Below are positions 1 to 8,067 of a stretch of 25,791 bases of DNA, one piece after another; position 1 is the first letter of the stretch, and each line of letters begins with the position of its first letter. The DNA comes from an uncultured Porphyromonas sp. Its GTDB lineage: Bacteria; Bacteroidota; Bacteroidia; Bacteroidales; Porphyromonadaceae. Location of the stretch: assembly GCF_915070105.1 (NCBI RefSeq), contig NZ_CAJZFJ010000030.1:1-25791 (forward strand), read 5' to 3'. Below the pieces are notes generated by a model. That model did no database searches, was not told the origin of the DNA, and saw only the letters and a program-made list of their open reading frames with translations. A program made the translations under genes and the position numbers.

Positions 1-495
1 ATATGAAATGATATCCCCGAAGATCCAAAGGCAGGAGTGTGCGAGCGAGATCATGCATCGGCCCTGAAGGAGAGGGAATGTTTTTATATAATGTTGATGA
101 TACTTTGTTCCTTTGTGTTGTCTGGGCTATTGCCAATGCTCTATTGCTAAAAGTGAATAATTCGCTTCCACCTTAATATATGGTATAATATACACTCTAT
201 AGAGGTGATTTTCGATAGATAATCTCTCGCTGACTACTCGAGAAGTCTACCCTAGGCCTTATATAGCCTCCAGATACAGTACACGGTATGTCCACTGATC
301 CCCCTCTTGATACGTGTAATATAGACCTTCTTAGCTCGATGGTTTTGGCAAGTAAGGTATAGATTTGTGTTCCATTTCATAGAACGGGTGGTATGGCTGT
401 CTGATGAGGAGGATATGAGGTGTTACTTCTCCCGCTAGCTGAGAGGTGTCTTCGATGTGTCCTTGCTCGCTTGTGCTTCTCTGAGGAGAATACTA

Positions 496-503
496 TATCT
501 TTG
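496..503 (+). promoter_or_regulatory. Promoter -7 box of rsmI operon
   Basis: TATCTTTG matches the Bacteroidetes housekeeping -7 consensus TAnnTTTG. A TTG at 471-473 lies 22 nt upstream, slightly farther than the usual -33 spacing. Transcription would start near 510, just before the structured leader, and about 108 nt before the rsmI start codon. Confidence 0.6.
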
Positions 504-520
504 TAACAATATGAAATGAA

Positions 521-600
521 TTGATAAGGACGATTGATAGCCTTTCTTCATGAGATAAGGCTGTAGAGATGGGTATGATCCTCGTCATCGTCCTTGTCAG
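521..600 (+). promoter_or_regulatory. Structured 5' leader of rsmI (candidate cis-regulatory RNA)
   Basis: Bases 521-534 pair with 587-600 in a continuous 14-bp helix (12 Watson-Crick pairs plus two G-U pairs). Inside it, AGCCTT (539-544) pairs with AAGGCT (557-562), leaving 563-586 as a third segment with weak pairing. The element begins about ten bases after the predicted transcription start and ends 17 nt before the rsmI ATG. This is pairing seen by hand, not a computed fold. I do not recognise it as a known riboswitch class. No U-tract follows, so it is unlikely to be a simple terminator. Confidence 0.4.
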
Positions 601-617
601 AGAGATAAACTAGCTCA

Positions 618-1382
618 ATGGCAAAGCTCATCCTTGTACCGACACCGATCGGTAACCTAGAGGATATAACCCTGCGTGCACTCAATGTCCTTCGGCGAGT
701 ATCCTTGATACTAGCTGAGGATACCCGCACCTCGGGGCTACTACTACAGCACTACGAGATCCGCTGCCCGATGCAGAGCTACCATAAGTTCAACGAGCAT
801 GTAGCCCTCGTCCGCCTCTGTGATCGTATCGAGGTGGAGGGTGAGGTAGCCCTAGTCTCTGATGCTGGGACACCTGCTATATCCGACCCAGGCTATCTGC
901 TTGTCAAGGCTTGTATAGAGCGTGGGATAGAGGTCGAGTGTTTGCCTGGAGCGACTGCCTTTGTGCCAGCCCTTGTTGTCTCGGGCTTACCCTCTGATCG
1001 CTTCACCTTCGAGGGATTTCTCCCTATAAAGAAGGGGCGACAGACGAAAATGCAGGAGATCGCTCGTTCTAACTATACGACGATCCTCTATGAGTCCCCT
1101 CATCGTCTCGTGAAGACGCTTGGGCAACTCTCAGAGCACCTCCACCCATCGACCCCAGTGGTCGCCGTGCGAGAGCTAACAAAACTTTACGAGGAAGCCG
1201 TTCGGGGCTCCATCCTAGAGGTGCTCCAGCACTTTACAGAGCACGAACCTCGTGGAGAGTTTGTGATCGTTATCGGAAGAAATACTACATTTGACCTATC
1301 ATTAGCTGATCCTTTGTCCTCTGATGCTCCTTCAAGTGAGGAGCCACAGAAGGCGAAGCGGTCAAAGAAATGGAACAAATAA
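618..1382 (+). CDS. rsmI: 16S rRNA (cytidine-1402-2'-O)-methyltransferase RsmI
   Basis: RsmI uses S-adenosylmethionine to methylate the ribose 2'-O of C1402 in 16S rRNA, at the decoding site, acting in the cytoplasm. The 254-aa product has the family's N-terminal PTPIGNLEDIT motif (residues 8-18), AEDTRTS (33-39) and the SAM-binding SDAGTPAISDPG (81-92). These belong to the tetrapyrrole-methylase fold. Its length is slightly below that of E. coli RsmI (286 aa), and it ends in a lysine-rich tail. The ATG at 618 gives the canonical MAKLILVPTPIGN start. It is preceded by a promoter and a structured leader and followed after 12 nt by a lipoprotein gene, so the two are probably cotranscribed. Confidence 0.96.
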   Translation: MAKLILVPTPIGNLEDITLRALNVLRRVSLILAEDTRTSGLLLQHYEIRCPMQSYHKFNEHVALVRLCDRIEVEGEVALVSDAGTPAISDPGYLLVKACIERGIEVECLPGATAFVPALVVSGLPSDRFTFEGFLPIKKGRQTKMQEIARSNYTTILYESPHRLVKTLGQLSEHLHPSTPVVAVRELTKLYEEAVRGSILEVLQHFTEHEPRGEFVIVIGRNTTFDLSLADPLSSDAPSSEEPQKAKRSKKWNK

Positions 1383-1394
1383 ACAGAGACTATT

Positions 1395-2249
1395 ATGACA
1401 AAGAGACTCATCCTATGCGGAGCTTTGCTCCTAGTCCTTGCCTCCTGCGGCAAGAACTCAAGCGACTATAAGGAGCTGAAGGCTCAGTACGACTCCTTGG
1501 CCGTTATCAACCAGAACTACGAGGCTGAACTGCATGAAACAGACTCGCTTGTAGCAAGCGTTCTGACCAACTTCCAAGAGATCTCCTCAGTCGAAGGTAT
1601 GATCAATGTCAACCCAATGAATGGAGACATCAAGCGCTCTGAGCAGGATCGTATTAAGGACAACATGCTCCTGATTAATGATAAGCTACGCGCTAGCAGT
1701 GCAGCTATCGACGAGCTAACCAAGAAGCTAGCTACTAGCGAAAAGGGAAACAAGCGACTCGCCAACACCATCGCTGCTCTCCGCAAGGAGCTAGAGGCTC
1801 AGAAGGAGCGTGTCATAGCACTCACTCAGGAACTCGAGCGCAAGAATATCGCCATCGGAGCCCTAGACTCCATGCTCACGCAGCGTAACAGTGATGTGGA
1901 TCGCCTAGCTACCGCTACGGCTCAGCAGGCTGAGGCTCTAGCTGCCCAAGATAAGGAAATGCATACAGTACGCTACTGTATCGGTACATCCTCAGACCTC
2001 AAGGAAATGAACCTACTGAAGAGTGGACGTGTCGTTACGGAGAATGCTAATCTTAGCTACTTCACCAAGGTCGACCTACGTGACCTCTCTCAGCTACCTC
2101 TGCTGAGCCGTAAGGCTAAGATCCTGACAGTGCACCCTGCTAGCTCCTATGAGCTGACTGCTGGTGCTGACAAGCAGCTGGTGCTCTACATCAAGAACCC
2201 ACAGGCCTTCTGGAGCAACTCCAAGATTCTCATCGTACAAGTAGACTAA
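1395..2249 (+). CDS. Coiled-coil lipoprotein, Cbp1-like Bacteroidetes family
   Basis: The 284-aa product starts with a lipoprotein signal peptide whose lipobox LASC places the lipidated cysteine at residue 18, so the mature protein should be membrane anchored. Residues from about 25 to 190 are rich in heptad-like Leu/Ala/Ile spacing with many Glu and Lys (for example ELEAQKERVIALTQELERK), which indicates a long coiled coil. A compact C-terminal domain (about 195-284) follows, with HPASSYEL and a final strand ending KILIVQVD. This layout and ending resemble the Bacteroidetes family annotated in databases as Cbp1 collagen-binding adhesins. I recall that resemblance rather than having tested it, and collagen binding is unproven for this protein. 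It sits 12 nt after rsmI and is closed by the terminator at 2271-2318. Confidence 0.7.
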   Translation: MTKRLILCGALLLVLASCGKNSSDYKELKAQYDSLAVINQNYEAELHETDSLVASVLTNFQEISSVEGMINVNPMNGDIKRSEQDRIKDNMLLINDKLRASSAAIDELTKKLATSEKGNKRLANTIAALRKELEAQKERVIALTQELERKNIAIGALDSMLTQRNSDVDRLATATAQQAEALAAQDKEMHTVRYCIGTSSDLKEMNLLKSGRVVTENANLSYFTKVDLRDLSQLPLLSRKAKILTVHPASSYELTAGADKQLVLYIKNPQAFWSNSKILIVQVD

Positions 2250-2270
2250 CCTGCCCATACATCCACTTTG

Positions 2271-2318
2271 TAGCCCATACCCTCTCATCCCTACCACTAG
2301 GGTCGAGGGTATGGGCTA
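2271..2318 (+). terminator. Terminator hairpin after the lipoprotein gene
   Basis: TAGCCCATACCCTC (2271-2284) pairs perfectly with GAGGGTATGGGCTA (2305-2318), a 14-bp stem. The loop contains a further CCCT/AGGG pairing. The downstream sequence is only moderately T-rich (CTCTCTGTCTATG). It lies 21 nt after the lipoprotein stop codon and 18 nt before the recO start. Confidence 0.75.
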
Positions 2319-2336
2319 CTCTCTGTCTATGTCCAG

Positions 2337-3080
2337 ATGACCTTCCTCCCGACTCCTGCCATTGTCCTCTCCCGTATTCGTTACAACGACCGCTACTCCA
2401 TCTACCATCTCTACACCCTAGAGCGGGGACGGGTAGGGGTGCTCGTTCCCGAGAAGACAAACCGTCGCAATCCGATACGGGTACACTTCCAGCCCTTAGC
2501 AGAGCTGGAGGTCATGTTGGAGGATAATAAGCGGAAGGACCTCCTGCATATCAAGGATGTACGCCCCATCGACCTGCACCATCAGGTGCACCTAGATCCA
2601 GTGAAGAGTGCTCAGGCGATGTTTCTCTCCGAGCTCCTCTATCGTGTGTGTACGATACCAGAGCCAGACAGCGAGCTCTACCACTATCTAAGTGCTTCGC
2701 TCCAGCTGTGGGGGCAAGTAGAGCGTGGGGTGGCAAACTTTCATCTATGTTTCCTGCTACAGCTCCTCCGGGTCTTGGGGATTGCGCCCCAAGAGGGACT
2801 AGAGGATGAGAGGAGGGGGCTGCCATTCTGCCTCCTTGACCTCGTCTATACTTCCTCGCCACGGGGAGCTTCACTTTCCATAGAGGAGGCTCAGCATCTC
2901 CCCGCTTTCTTGAGGATGACCTATGCCAATATGCACTGCTATCGATATAATCGTATAGATAGGGGAGTGATCCTAGATCATCTCCTAGAGTACTATAGGC
3001 TACACCTACATGCCTTTCCCCCACTTAGGAGCCTGCCCATCCTTCGACAGCTCGGGCAGGCGGGGGCTTCAGATTCGTAG
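2337..3080 (+). CDS. recO: DNA repair protein RecO
   Basis: RecO works with RecF and RecR to load RecA on SSB-coated single-stranded DNA in recombinational gap repair. The 247-aa product has the N-terminal OB-fold pattern of the family: a first strand with IVLSRIRYNDRYSIYHLYT (residues 9-27), then GRVGVLVP and a segment ending FQPLAELEVML. A helical C-terminal part follows, with the typical LSELLYRV and NFHLCFLLQLLRVLGIAP stretches. I see no four-cysteine zinc cluster, which many RecO proteins have and others lack. It stands alone between the upstream terminator and the promoter of the next operon. I see no clear promoter of its own; partial read-through from rsmI is possible. Confidence 0.88.
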   Translation: MTFLPTPAIVLSRIRYNDRYSIYHLYTLERGRVGVLVPEKTNRRNPIRVHFQPLAELEVMLEDNKRKDLLHIKDVRPIDLHHQVHLDPVKSAQAMFLSELLYRVCTIPEPDSELYHYLSASLQLWGQVERGVANFHLCFLLQLLRVLGIAPQEGLEDERRGLPFCLLDLVYTSSPRGASLSIEEAQHLPAFLRMTYANMHCYRYNRIDRGVILDHLLEYYRLHLHAFPPLRSLPILRQLGQAGASDS

Positions 3081-3150
3081 AGTTAGTCTGCAGTGTGGAG
3101 TAGAGTATATAGCCAGTAGGGTCTAAATCAGGCATATTGACTTTTTGAAG

Positions 3151-3158
3151 TATCTTTG
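3151..3158 (+). promoter_or_regulatory. Promoter -7 box of the GNAT-panD-ffh run
   Basis: TATCTTTG fits TAnnTTTG exactly and lies 50 nt upstream of the start codon at 3209. No well-spaced TTTG -33 box is evident. In the leader, AGCTTCC (3173-3179) can pair with GGAGGCT (3186-3192) around a six-base loop. Confidence 0.6.
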
Positions 3159-3208
3159 TGGGTCAATTAACAAGCTTCCTGTATGGGAGGCTCCAGAATA
3201 GATAGCAA

Positions 3209-4336
3209 ATGGCAGTCGAAATAAGACAGATTACGGATAAGTCAGACATGCGGAAGTTCGTTCGCTTCAACCTCCGCCTCTATCGTCGCAATCCGTATCA
3301 TGTGCCAGGGCTCATCGAGGATGAGCTGCTGACACTAGACCCAGCACGTAACCCAGCGTTTAAGTTTTGCGAAGCTGCATACTTCCTAGCCTACCGAGAT
3401 GGTCGCATCGTAGGGCGTATAGCTGGGATCATCAATCATCGCGCTAACGAGACCTGGAATCAGAATAATGCTCGCTTCGGCTTCGTAGATTTCATCAATG
3501 ATAACGAAGTCGTAGATGCTCTATTCGATGCCGTCATTGACTGGGCAAGGAAGCGGGGTAAGGAAATGCTTCAGGGGCCTATGGGACTCACGGACCTAGA
3601 CCACGAAGGGATGCTCATCGAGGGCTTCGACCAGCTGGGGACAATGGCTACGATCTACAACTATGCCTACTATCCCAAGCAGATGGAGCGTATGGGCTTC
3701 GTCAAGGATCATGACTGGAAGGAGTACAAGATTTATGTCCCCGATGAGATGCCAGAGAAGCATCGCCGTATCGCTGAGATCGTCCGTAAGAAGTACGGAC
3801 TAAAGACCTTGAAGTTCCGTAACCAGCAGGAGATTCTCCCCTATGCTCATCGTATCTTCGACACGCTTAACCAAGCATATTCGGTTCTCTATGGTGTGTC
3901 CGAGCTCTCTCGTGAGCAGATCGACTACTATGTACGTATGTATATACCGCTCCTTCGCTATGACTACGTCACGGTGATCGTGCGTGAGGAGGATGACAAG
4001 GTGATAGGCTTTGGGATTACTCTGCCTAACCTAAGCCGTGCTCTGCAGAAGGCTAAGGGGCGCCTCTTCCCCTTCGGATGGGTGCACCTGCTCAAAGCTT
4101 TGAAGATGAAGAATCCGGTGGTAGACCTCTACCTCATCGGTGTAATCCCTGAATATCAGAATAAGGGAGTCAATGCTCTTCTCTTCGACGATTTGATCCC
4201 TATCTTCCATAAGAATGGTATCCGATATGCAGAGAGTAATCCGGAGCTGGAGACCAACGCTGCTGTACAGATGCAGTGGAACTACTTCGAGCGCAAGCAC
4301 CACAAGACACGTCGTGCCTGGATCAAAGAAATATAA
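3209..4336 (+). CDS. GNAT-fold N-acetyltransferase-like protein
   Basis: The 375-aa protein looks like a Bacteroidetes member of the GNAT acyltransferase superfamily. The N-terminal part (FVRFNLRLYRRNPYHVPGL, residues 18-36) is typical of a conserved uncharacterised family that reads YxxNPxxVPP-like, followed by a segment with FAYRDGR-like strand FLAYRDGRIVGRIAGI. The C-terminal domain (about 255-375) has a GNAT-like acetyl-CoA loop region GVIPEYQNKGVNALLFDDL and a last strand NYFERKHHKTRRAWIKEI. The acceptor substrate is unknown. The stop codon is two bases before the panD start, so the gene is almost certainly cotranscribed with panD and ffh. No signal peptide or membrane segment is visible, so the protein should be cytoplasmic. 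Confidence 0.75.
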   Translation: MAVEIRQITDKSDMRKFVRFNLRLYRRNPYHVPGLIEDELLTLDPARNPAFKFCEAAYFLAYRDGRIVGRIAGIINHRANETWNQNNARFGFVDFINDNEVVDALFDAVIDWARKRGKEMLQGPMGLTDLDHEGMLIEGFDQLGTMATIYNYAYYPKQMERMGFVKDHDWKEYKIYVPDEMPEKHRRIAEIVRKKYGLKTLKFRNQQEILPYAHRIFDTLNQAYSVLYGVSELSREQIDYYVRMYIPLLRYDYVTVIVREEDDKVIGFGITLPNLSRALQKAKGRLFPFGWVHLLKALKMKNPVVDLYLIGVIPEYQNKGVNALLFDDLIPIFHKNGIRYAESNPELETNAAVQMQWNYFERKHHKTRRAWIKEI

Positions 4337-4338
4337 AG

Positions 4339-4692
4339 ATGCTCATCGAACTACTTAAATCCAAGATTCACCGAGTAACAGTCACTGAGGCTAACCTCTC
4401 CTACGTGGGGAGTATTACCATCGACCAAGACCTCATCGATGCTGCCAATATCCTCCCAGGAGAGAAGGTGCAGATTGTCAATAATAACAATGGAGCTCGC
4501 CTAGAGACCTACGTCATCGCTGGTGAGCGTGGCTCGGGCGTCGTCTGCCTCAACGGCGCCGCTGCTCGTCTGGTGCAGCCAGGGGATGTCGTCATCATCA
4601 TGGCCTATGCTTGGATGACCTATGAGGAGGCTCAGGGCTTCAAGCCTGCCGTAGTCTTCCCCGATTCAGAAACAAATAGACTTATCCCATAA
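4339..4692 (+). CDS. panD: Aspartate 1-decarboxylase PanD
   Basis: PanD decarboxylates L-aspartate to beta-alanine, the precursor of pantothenate and coenzyme A. The 117-aa product has the self-cleavage site Gly24-Ser25 in YVGSITID, where Ser25 becomes the pyruvoyl cofactor. It also has Lys9 and Tyr22 near the active site, and the family's NNNNGARLETYVI and NGAAARLVQPGDVVIIMAY segments. The open frame extends upstream to 4276 inside the preceding gene. I choose the ATG at 4339 because it gives the conserved MLIELLKSKIHRVTVTEANL start and lies two bases after the previous stop. ffh begins five bases after its stop, so translation of the three genes is likely coupled. Confidence 0.96.
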   Translation: MLIELLKSKIHRVTVTEANLSYVGSITIDQDLIDAANILPGEKVQIVNNNNGARLETYVIAGERGSGVVCLNGAAARLVQPGDVVIIMAYAWMTYEEAQGFKPAVVFPDSETNRLIP

Positions 4693-4697
4693 CTTAT

Positions 4698-6041
4698 ATG
4701 TTCGAAAACCTAAGTGAACGCCTCGAGCGATCATTCAAGCTCCTAAAGGGTGAGGGCAAGATCTCCGAGCTCAACGTAGCCGAGACCCTAAAGGATGTAC
4801 GCCGTGCCCTGCTAGAGGCTGACGTAAACTATAATGTAGCCAAGAAGTTCACCGAGGAGGTCAAGGCCAAGGCTCTAGGTCAAGACGTCCTGACAGCTGT
4901 CCGTCCTGGGGAGCTGATGGTCAAGATCGTACATGATGAGCTGGCCCAGCTCATGGGAAGCAAGGCCAGTGAGCTTAACCTCAAGGGCTCTCCTGCTATT
5001 ATCCTCATGTCGGGGCTTCAGGGATCGGGTAAGACCACTTTCTCTGGCAAGCTCGCACACCTGCTGAAGACCAAGCAAGGGAAGAAGCCTCTCCTCGTAG
5101 CAGGTGACGTATATCGTCCTGCAGCTATCGAACAGTTACGCGTACTAGCGGAGCAGATACAAGTGCCAGTCTACCTAGACCTAGAGAGCAAGGATCCTGT
5201 TAGCATCGCCCGCCGTGGTGTAGCAGAGGCTATGGCCAAGGGCTGTGATGTGGTCATCATCGACACCGCTGGGCGACTCGCCGTAGATGAAGAGATGATG
5301 CGTGAGATTCAGTCGATCAAGGATGCTATTCGCCCTAGTGAGACGCTCTTCGTCGTGGACTCCATGACAGGGCAGGATGCGGTGAATACGGCTAAGGAGT
5401 TCAATGACCGGCTCAACTTCGACGGGGTCGTCCTCACCAAGCTCGATGGGGATACTCGTGGTGGTGCTGCCCTCTCTATACGTACAGTCGTAGACAAGCC
5501 TATCAAGTTCGTCGGGATGGGAGAGAAGATGGATGCACTAGACGTCTTCCATCCAGAGCGTATGGCTGACCGTATCCTCGGTATGGGTGATATCGTATCA
5601 CTCGTGGAGCGTGCACAGCAGCTCTATGACGAGCGTGAAGCTCGCCGCCTAGAGGAGCGTATAGCTAAGGATCAATTTGACTTCAATGACTTCCTCGCCC
5701 AGATTCAGCAGATCAAGAAGATGGGGAACATCAAGGATCTAGCAGCGATGATCCCAGGTGTCGGTAAGGCAATAAAGGATATAGATATTAAGGATGATGC
5801 CTTCAAGAGTGTCGAGGCCATTATCTACTCCATGACTCCCGAGGAGCGTGCTAAGCCCCACATCCTGGACGGTCATCGTCGTAAGCGCATTGCCCTAGGT
5901 AGTGGCACGAGTATTCAGGAGGTGAATAAGCTCTTGACCCAGTTCACTCAGACACGCAAGATGATGAAGTCTCTTCAGGGCTTCAAGGGCGGGAAGATGC
6001 CCAAGATGCCGAAAATGCCTCTAGGTAAGCCCCGCTTCTAA
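4698..6041 (+). CDS. ffh: Signal recognition particle GTPase Ffh
   Basis: Ffh is the protein subunit of the signal recognition particle. It binds 4.5S RNA and signal sequences on ribosomes and delivers nascent membrane proteins to FtsY. The 447-aa product shows the helical N domain (1-90), the G domain with P-loop GLQGSGKTT (106-114), DTAGR and TKLDGD, and a methionine-rich M domain (about 300-447). The M domain carries RRKRIALGSGTSIQEVNKLL, the RNA-binding region, and a KMPKMPKMP tail. Length is normal for the family. It is the last gene of the run beginning at 3209, and the terminator at 6070-6110 follows. Confidence 0.97.
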   Translation: MFENLSERLERSFKLLKGEGKISELNVAETLKDVRRALLEADVNYNVAKKFTEEVKAKALGQDVLTAVRPGELMVKIVHDELAQLMGSKASELNLKGSPAIILMSGLQGSGKTTFSGKLAHLLKTKQGKKPLLVAGDVYRPAAIEQLRVLAEQIQVPVYLDLESKDPVSIARRGVAEAMAKGCDVVIIDTAGRLAVDEEMMREIQSIKDAIRPSETLFVVDSMTGQDAVNTAKEFNDRLNFDGVVLTKLDGDTRGGAALSIRTVVDKPIKFVGMGEKMDALDVFHPERMADRILGMGDIVSLVERAQQLYDEREARRLEERIAKDQFDFNDFLAQIQQIKKMGNIKDLAAMIPGVGKAIKDIDIKDDAFKSVEAIIYSMTPEERAKPHILDGHRRKRIALGSGTSIQEVNKLLTQFTQTRKMMKSLQGFKGGKMPKMPKMPLGKPRF

Positions 6042-6069
6042 GCTTTGCTAGGGCTCTAATCACTAGCAT

Positions 6070-6110
6070 TAGCCCCATTTGGATCCTCTTCGGAGGTCTA
6101 GGTGGGGCTA
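6070..6110 (+). terminator. Terminator after ffh
   Basis: TAGCCCCA (6070-6077) pairs with TGGGGCTA (6103-6110). A nested CCTC-TTCG-GAGG hairpin with a stable UUCG-type loop caps the arm, and a pyrimidine-rich TTCTCTTGTC follows. It starts 28 nt after the ffh stop codon. Confidence 0.75.
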
Positions 6111-6407
6111 TTCTCTTGTCAATAAAGCACCCTGCCTGGGGCTTCACCCCTTGTAGAAGACTAGCTTTAGCGTTAGTCTGTGCCTATCTCTAGTTAGTGA
6201 TAGTGTCCTCTACCTAAGCTTGGTGTATGAGACCGATAGGCCTTAGTCTTCCTCTGGGATAGGTATAGTGGGAATAGGTATCCCCTTGCTAGATCCTACA
6301 GTGTGGATGATGAGAGCCTTGCAACCTTCACTTATTACCAGCTGTTTGTTTAATCGGTGGGCTCCGATAGGCTTAGCACACCCCTATATAAGAATTCATT
6401 AGCGATA
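6111..6407. other. Non-coding stretch between ffh and cmk
   Basis: No gene or RNA is recognisable. There are minor pairings (GGGG-CTTCA-CCCC, and AGACTA...TAGTCT) and a partial direct repeat CCGATAGGCCTTAG (6233-6246) / CCGATAGGCTTAG (6364-6376). I do not see a clean TAnnTTTG box that could be named as the cmk promoter. Confidence 0.5.
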
Positions 6408-7130
6408 ATGACGGATAAGAAGATCATCGTGGCCGTAGATGGCTACAGCTCCTGTGGAAAGAGCTCTATGGCTCGTGCTCTGGCGAAGAATATTGGCTAT
6501 ATCTATGTCGATACGGGTGCCATGTATCGTGGTGTCACGCTCTTTGCCCTTCGGGAAGGGCTGATCACTCCCTCGGGGGAGATCTTAGAGGCGGAGCTTG
6601 AGTCAAGGCTGAGCTCACTCTCACTCACCTTCGATCGTCAGGAGGGGTATGAGGAGCCAGTCCTTCATCTTAATGGGAGCTGTGTGGAGCAGGATATTCG
6701 CACTATGCAGGTTGCTTCGCATGTGAGCCCTATCGCAGCTCTCCCCTTTGTCCGTGAGTTCCTTACCCGTCAGCAGCAGGCTCTAGGGCTGGCAAAGGGT
6801 ATCGTTATGGATGGGAGGGACATCGGTACAGCTGTCTTCCCAGAGGCTGAGATGAAGGTCTTTGTAACTGCTGACCCTCGAGTGCGTGCCGAGCGTCGTC
6901 TCGCCGAGCTACGTAACAAGGGCGATAACTCGATCAGCCTAGAGGAGGTGCTCCAGAACCTCCAAGAACGTGACTATATAGATACTCACCGTCCTGTCGC
7001 ACCTCTGCGCCAGGCGGAGGATGCAGTCGTGCTCGACAACTCCCATGTGAGCATTGCCGAGCAAGACCTGATGCTACGCTTTGCCTTCGAGGCAATCCTA
7101 GCTCATCTACGTGGTGGGCAGAGGGGATAG
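6408..7130 (+). CDS. cmk: Cytidylate kinase
   Basis: Cmk phosphorylates CMP and dCMP to the diphosphates in pyrimidine nucleotide salvage. From the ATG at 6408 the product is 240 aa and begins with the P-loop strand IIVAVDGYSSCGKSS (residues 6-20), in which Lys18 is the phosphate-binding lysine. It has VDTGAMYRGVT (34-44), typical of CMP kinases, DGRDIGTAVFP (135-145), and a C-terminal R-rich ATP lid segment with RRLAELRNKG. The frame is open upstream to 6357, but that part has no family similarity and the ATG at 6408 matches the usual start. ispH begins 40 nt later, so the two may be cotranscribed. Confidence 0.95.
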   Translation: MTDKKIIVAVDGYSSCGKSSMARALAKNIGYIYVDTGAMYRGVTLFALREGLITPSGEILEAELESRLSSLSLTFDRQEGYEEPVLHLNGSCVEQDIRTMQVASHVSPIAALPFVREFLTRQQQALGLAKGIVMDGRDIGTAVFPEAEMKVFVTADPRVRAERRLAELRNKGDNSISLEEVLQNLQERDYIDTHRPVAPLRQAEDAVVLDNSHVSIAEQDLMLRFAFEAILAHLRGGQRG

Positions 7131-7170
7131 TTCCCAGGCTCAGCTCACCTATTCACCCTATTTATACCCA

Positions 7171-8067
7171 ATGTACCCAACGATAGAAATAGACCAGCAG
7201 TCAGGCTTTTGCTTCGGTGTGATTAACGCTGTCAAGCATGCCGAGCAAGAGCTGGATAAAGATAACCGAGAGCTCTACTGCCTCGGGGACATCGTCCATA
7301 ACAATCAAGAGGTAGAGCGACTAGAGGCCAAGGGGATGCAGACCATCGACTATGAGGCCTTTAAGAAGCTAGAGGGGAAGCGAGTCCTCTTCCGTGCTCA
7401 TGGGGAGGCTCCTGCTATCTATCAGCTGGCTCGTGAGCGCAATATAGAGCTTGTAGATGCTACTTGTCCTGTTGTGCTTGCCCTACAGAAGAAGGTACGT
7501 CGCAAGTACTCCGAGCTAGAACCTCTAGGGGGACAGATCGTCATCTATGGCAAGAAAGGTCATGCAGAGGTAAACGGTCTAGTTGGGCAGACGGAGGGTA
7601 AGGCCATCGTCGTACAGACCCCCGAGGATATAGAGCAGATAGACTTCTCTCGTCCTGTGGCACTCTTCTCGCAGACTACCCAGTCTCTGACAGGATTCAA
7701 CGAATTGATCCAAACGCTAAGGGATCGGATGCTAGATGGGGCACGCTTCGACTACCAAGACTCTATCTGTCGTCAGGTCTCCAATAGGATGCCACACATC
7801 CAAGAGTTCTCCTCGCAGCATGAGCTAACCCTCTTCGTAGCTGGTTCTAAGAGCTCCAATGGTAAGGTGCTCTTCGGCTATTGCCAGAAGGGGAACGAGC
7901 GGAGCTACTTCATCTCCTCGCCCGATGATGTGCGCATGGAGATGCTCACACCTATACCCCGCTCTATCGGGATCTGTGGTGCTACTTCTACGCCTATGTG
8001 GCAGATGGAGGAGGTCGCTACTCGTGTACGAGAGCTCCTAGGGATACCCCAGCCTGTCGCCGAATGA
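7171..8067 (+). CDS. ispH: 4-hydroxy-3-methylbut-2-enyl diphosphate reductase IspH
   Basis: IspH is the iron-sulfur enzyme of the last step of the non-mevalonate (MEP) isoprenoid pathway. It reduces HMBPP to isopentenyl and dimethylallyl diphosphate. The 298-aa product has the three conserved cluster cysteines: Cys14 in GFCFGV, Cys99 in DATCPVV and Cys200 in DSICRQ. It also has the histidine in RAHGE (residue 77) and GKKGHAEV. The frame is open upstream to 7111, overlapping cmk, but the ATG at 7171 gives the normal MYPTIEIDQQSGFCFGV start. Its TGA overlaps the ATG of the following methyltransferase gene (ATGA). Confidence 0.96.
   Translation: MYPTIEIDQQSGFCFGVINAVKHAEQELDKDNRELYCLGDIVHNNQEVERLEAKGMQTIDYEAFKKLEGKRVLFRAHGEAPAIYQLARERNIELVDATCPVVLALQKKVRRKYSELEPLGGQIVIYGKKGHAEVNGLVGQTEGKAIVVQTPEDIEQIDFSRPVALFSQTTQSLTGFNELIQTLRDRMLDGARFDYQDSICRQVSNRMPHIQEFSSQHELTLFVAGSKSSNGKVLFGYCQKGNERSYFISSPDDVRMEMLTPIPRSIGICGATSTPMWQMEEVATRVRELLGIPQPVAE

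Larger units (their letters stand above)
1..617. other. Gene-poor stretch upstream of rsmI
   Basis: I see no convincing gene here. Positions 2-67 are open in frame 2 and could be the tail of a gene that begins left of the window, but this is too short to judge. A 32-codon ORF (78-176) follows an AGGAGAGGG stretch; see the rejected list. An 11-nt string, ATATGAAATGA, occurs exactly at 1-11 and again at 509-519. The right end holds the rsmI promoter (496-503) and a structured leader (521-600), both listed separately. Base composition in the first 400 nt is lower in GC than the neighbouring coding DNA. Confidence 0.6.

Noticed and set aside
78..176. 32-codon ORF after an AGGAGAGGG stretch
   Set aside because: It has a plausible ribosome-binding site and a hydrophobic middle, but there is no family, promoter or conservation evidence. 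It is too short to support.
2772..2793. Perfect 8-bp hairpin TCTTGGGG-ATTGCG-CCCCAAGA inside recO
   Set aside because: It resembles the GGGG motif near 21600 but lies in a well-conserved coding region and is single. Chance is the simplest explanation.
6262..6295. AGGTATCCCC string like a solitary 23-bp repeat unit
   Set aside because: Only half of the unit matches, the ACCT arm is absent, and there is no tandem copy.
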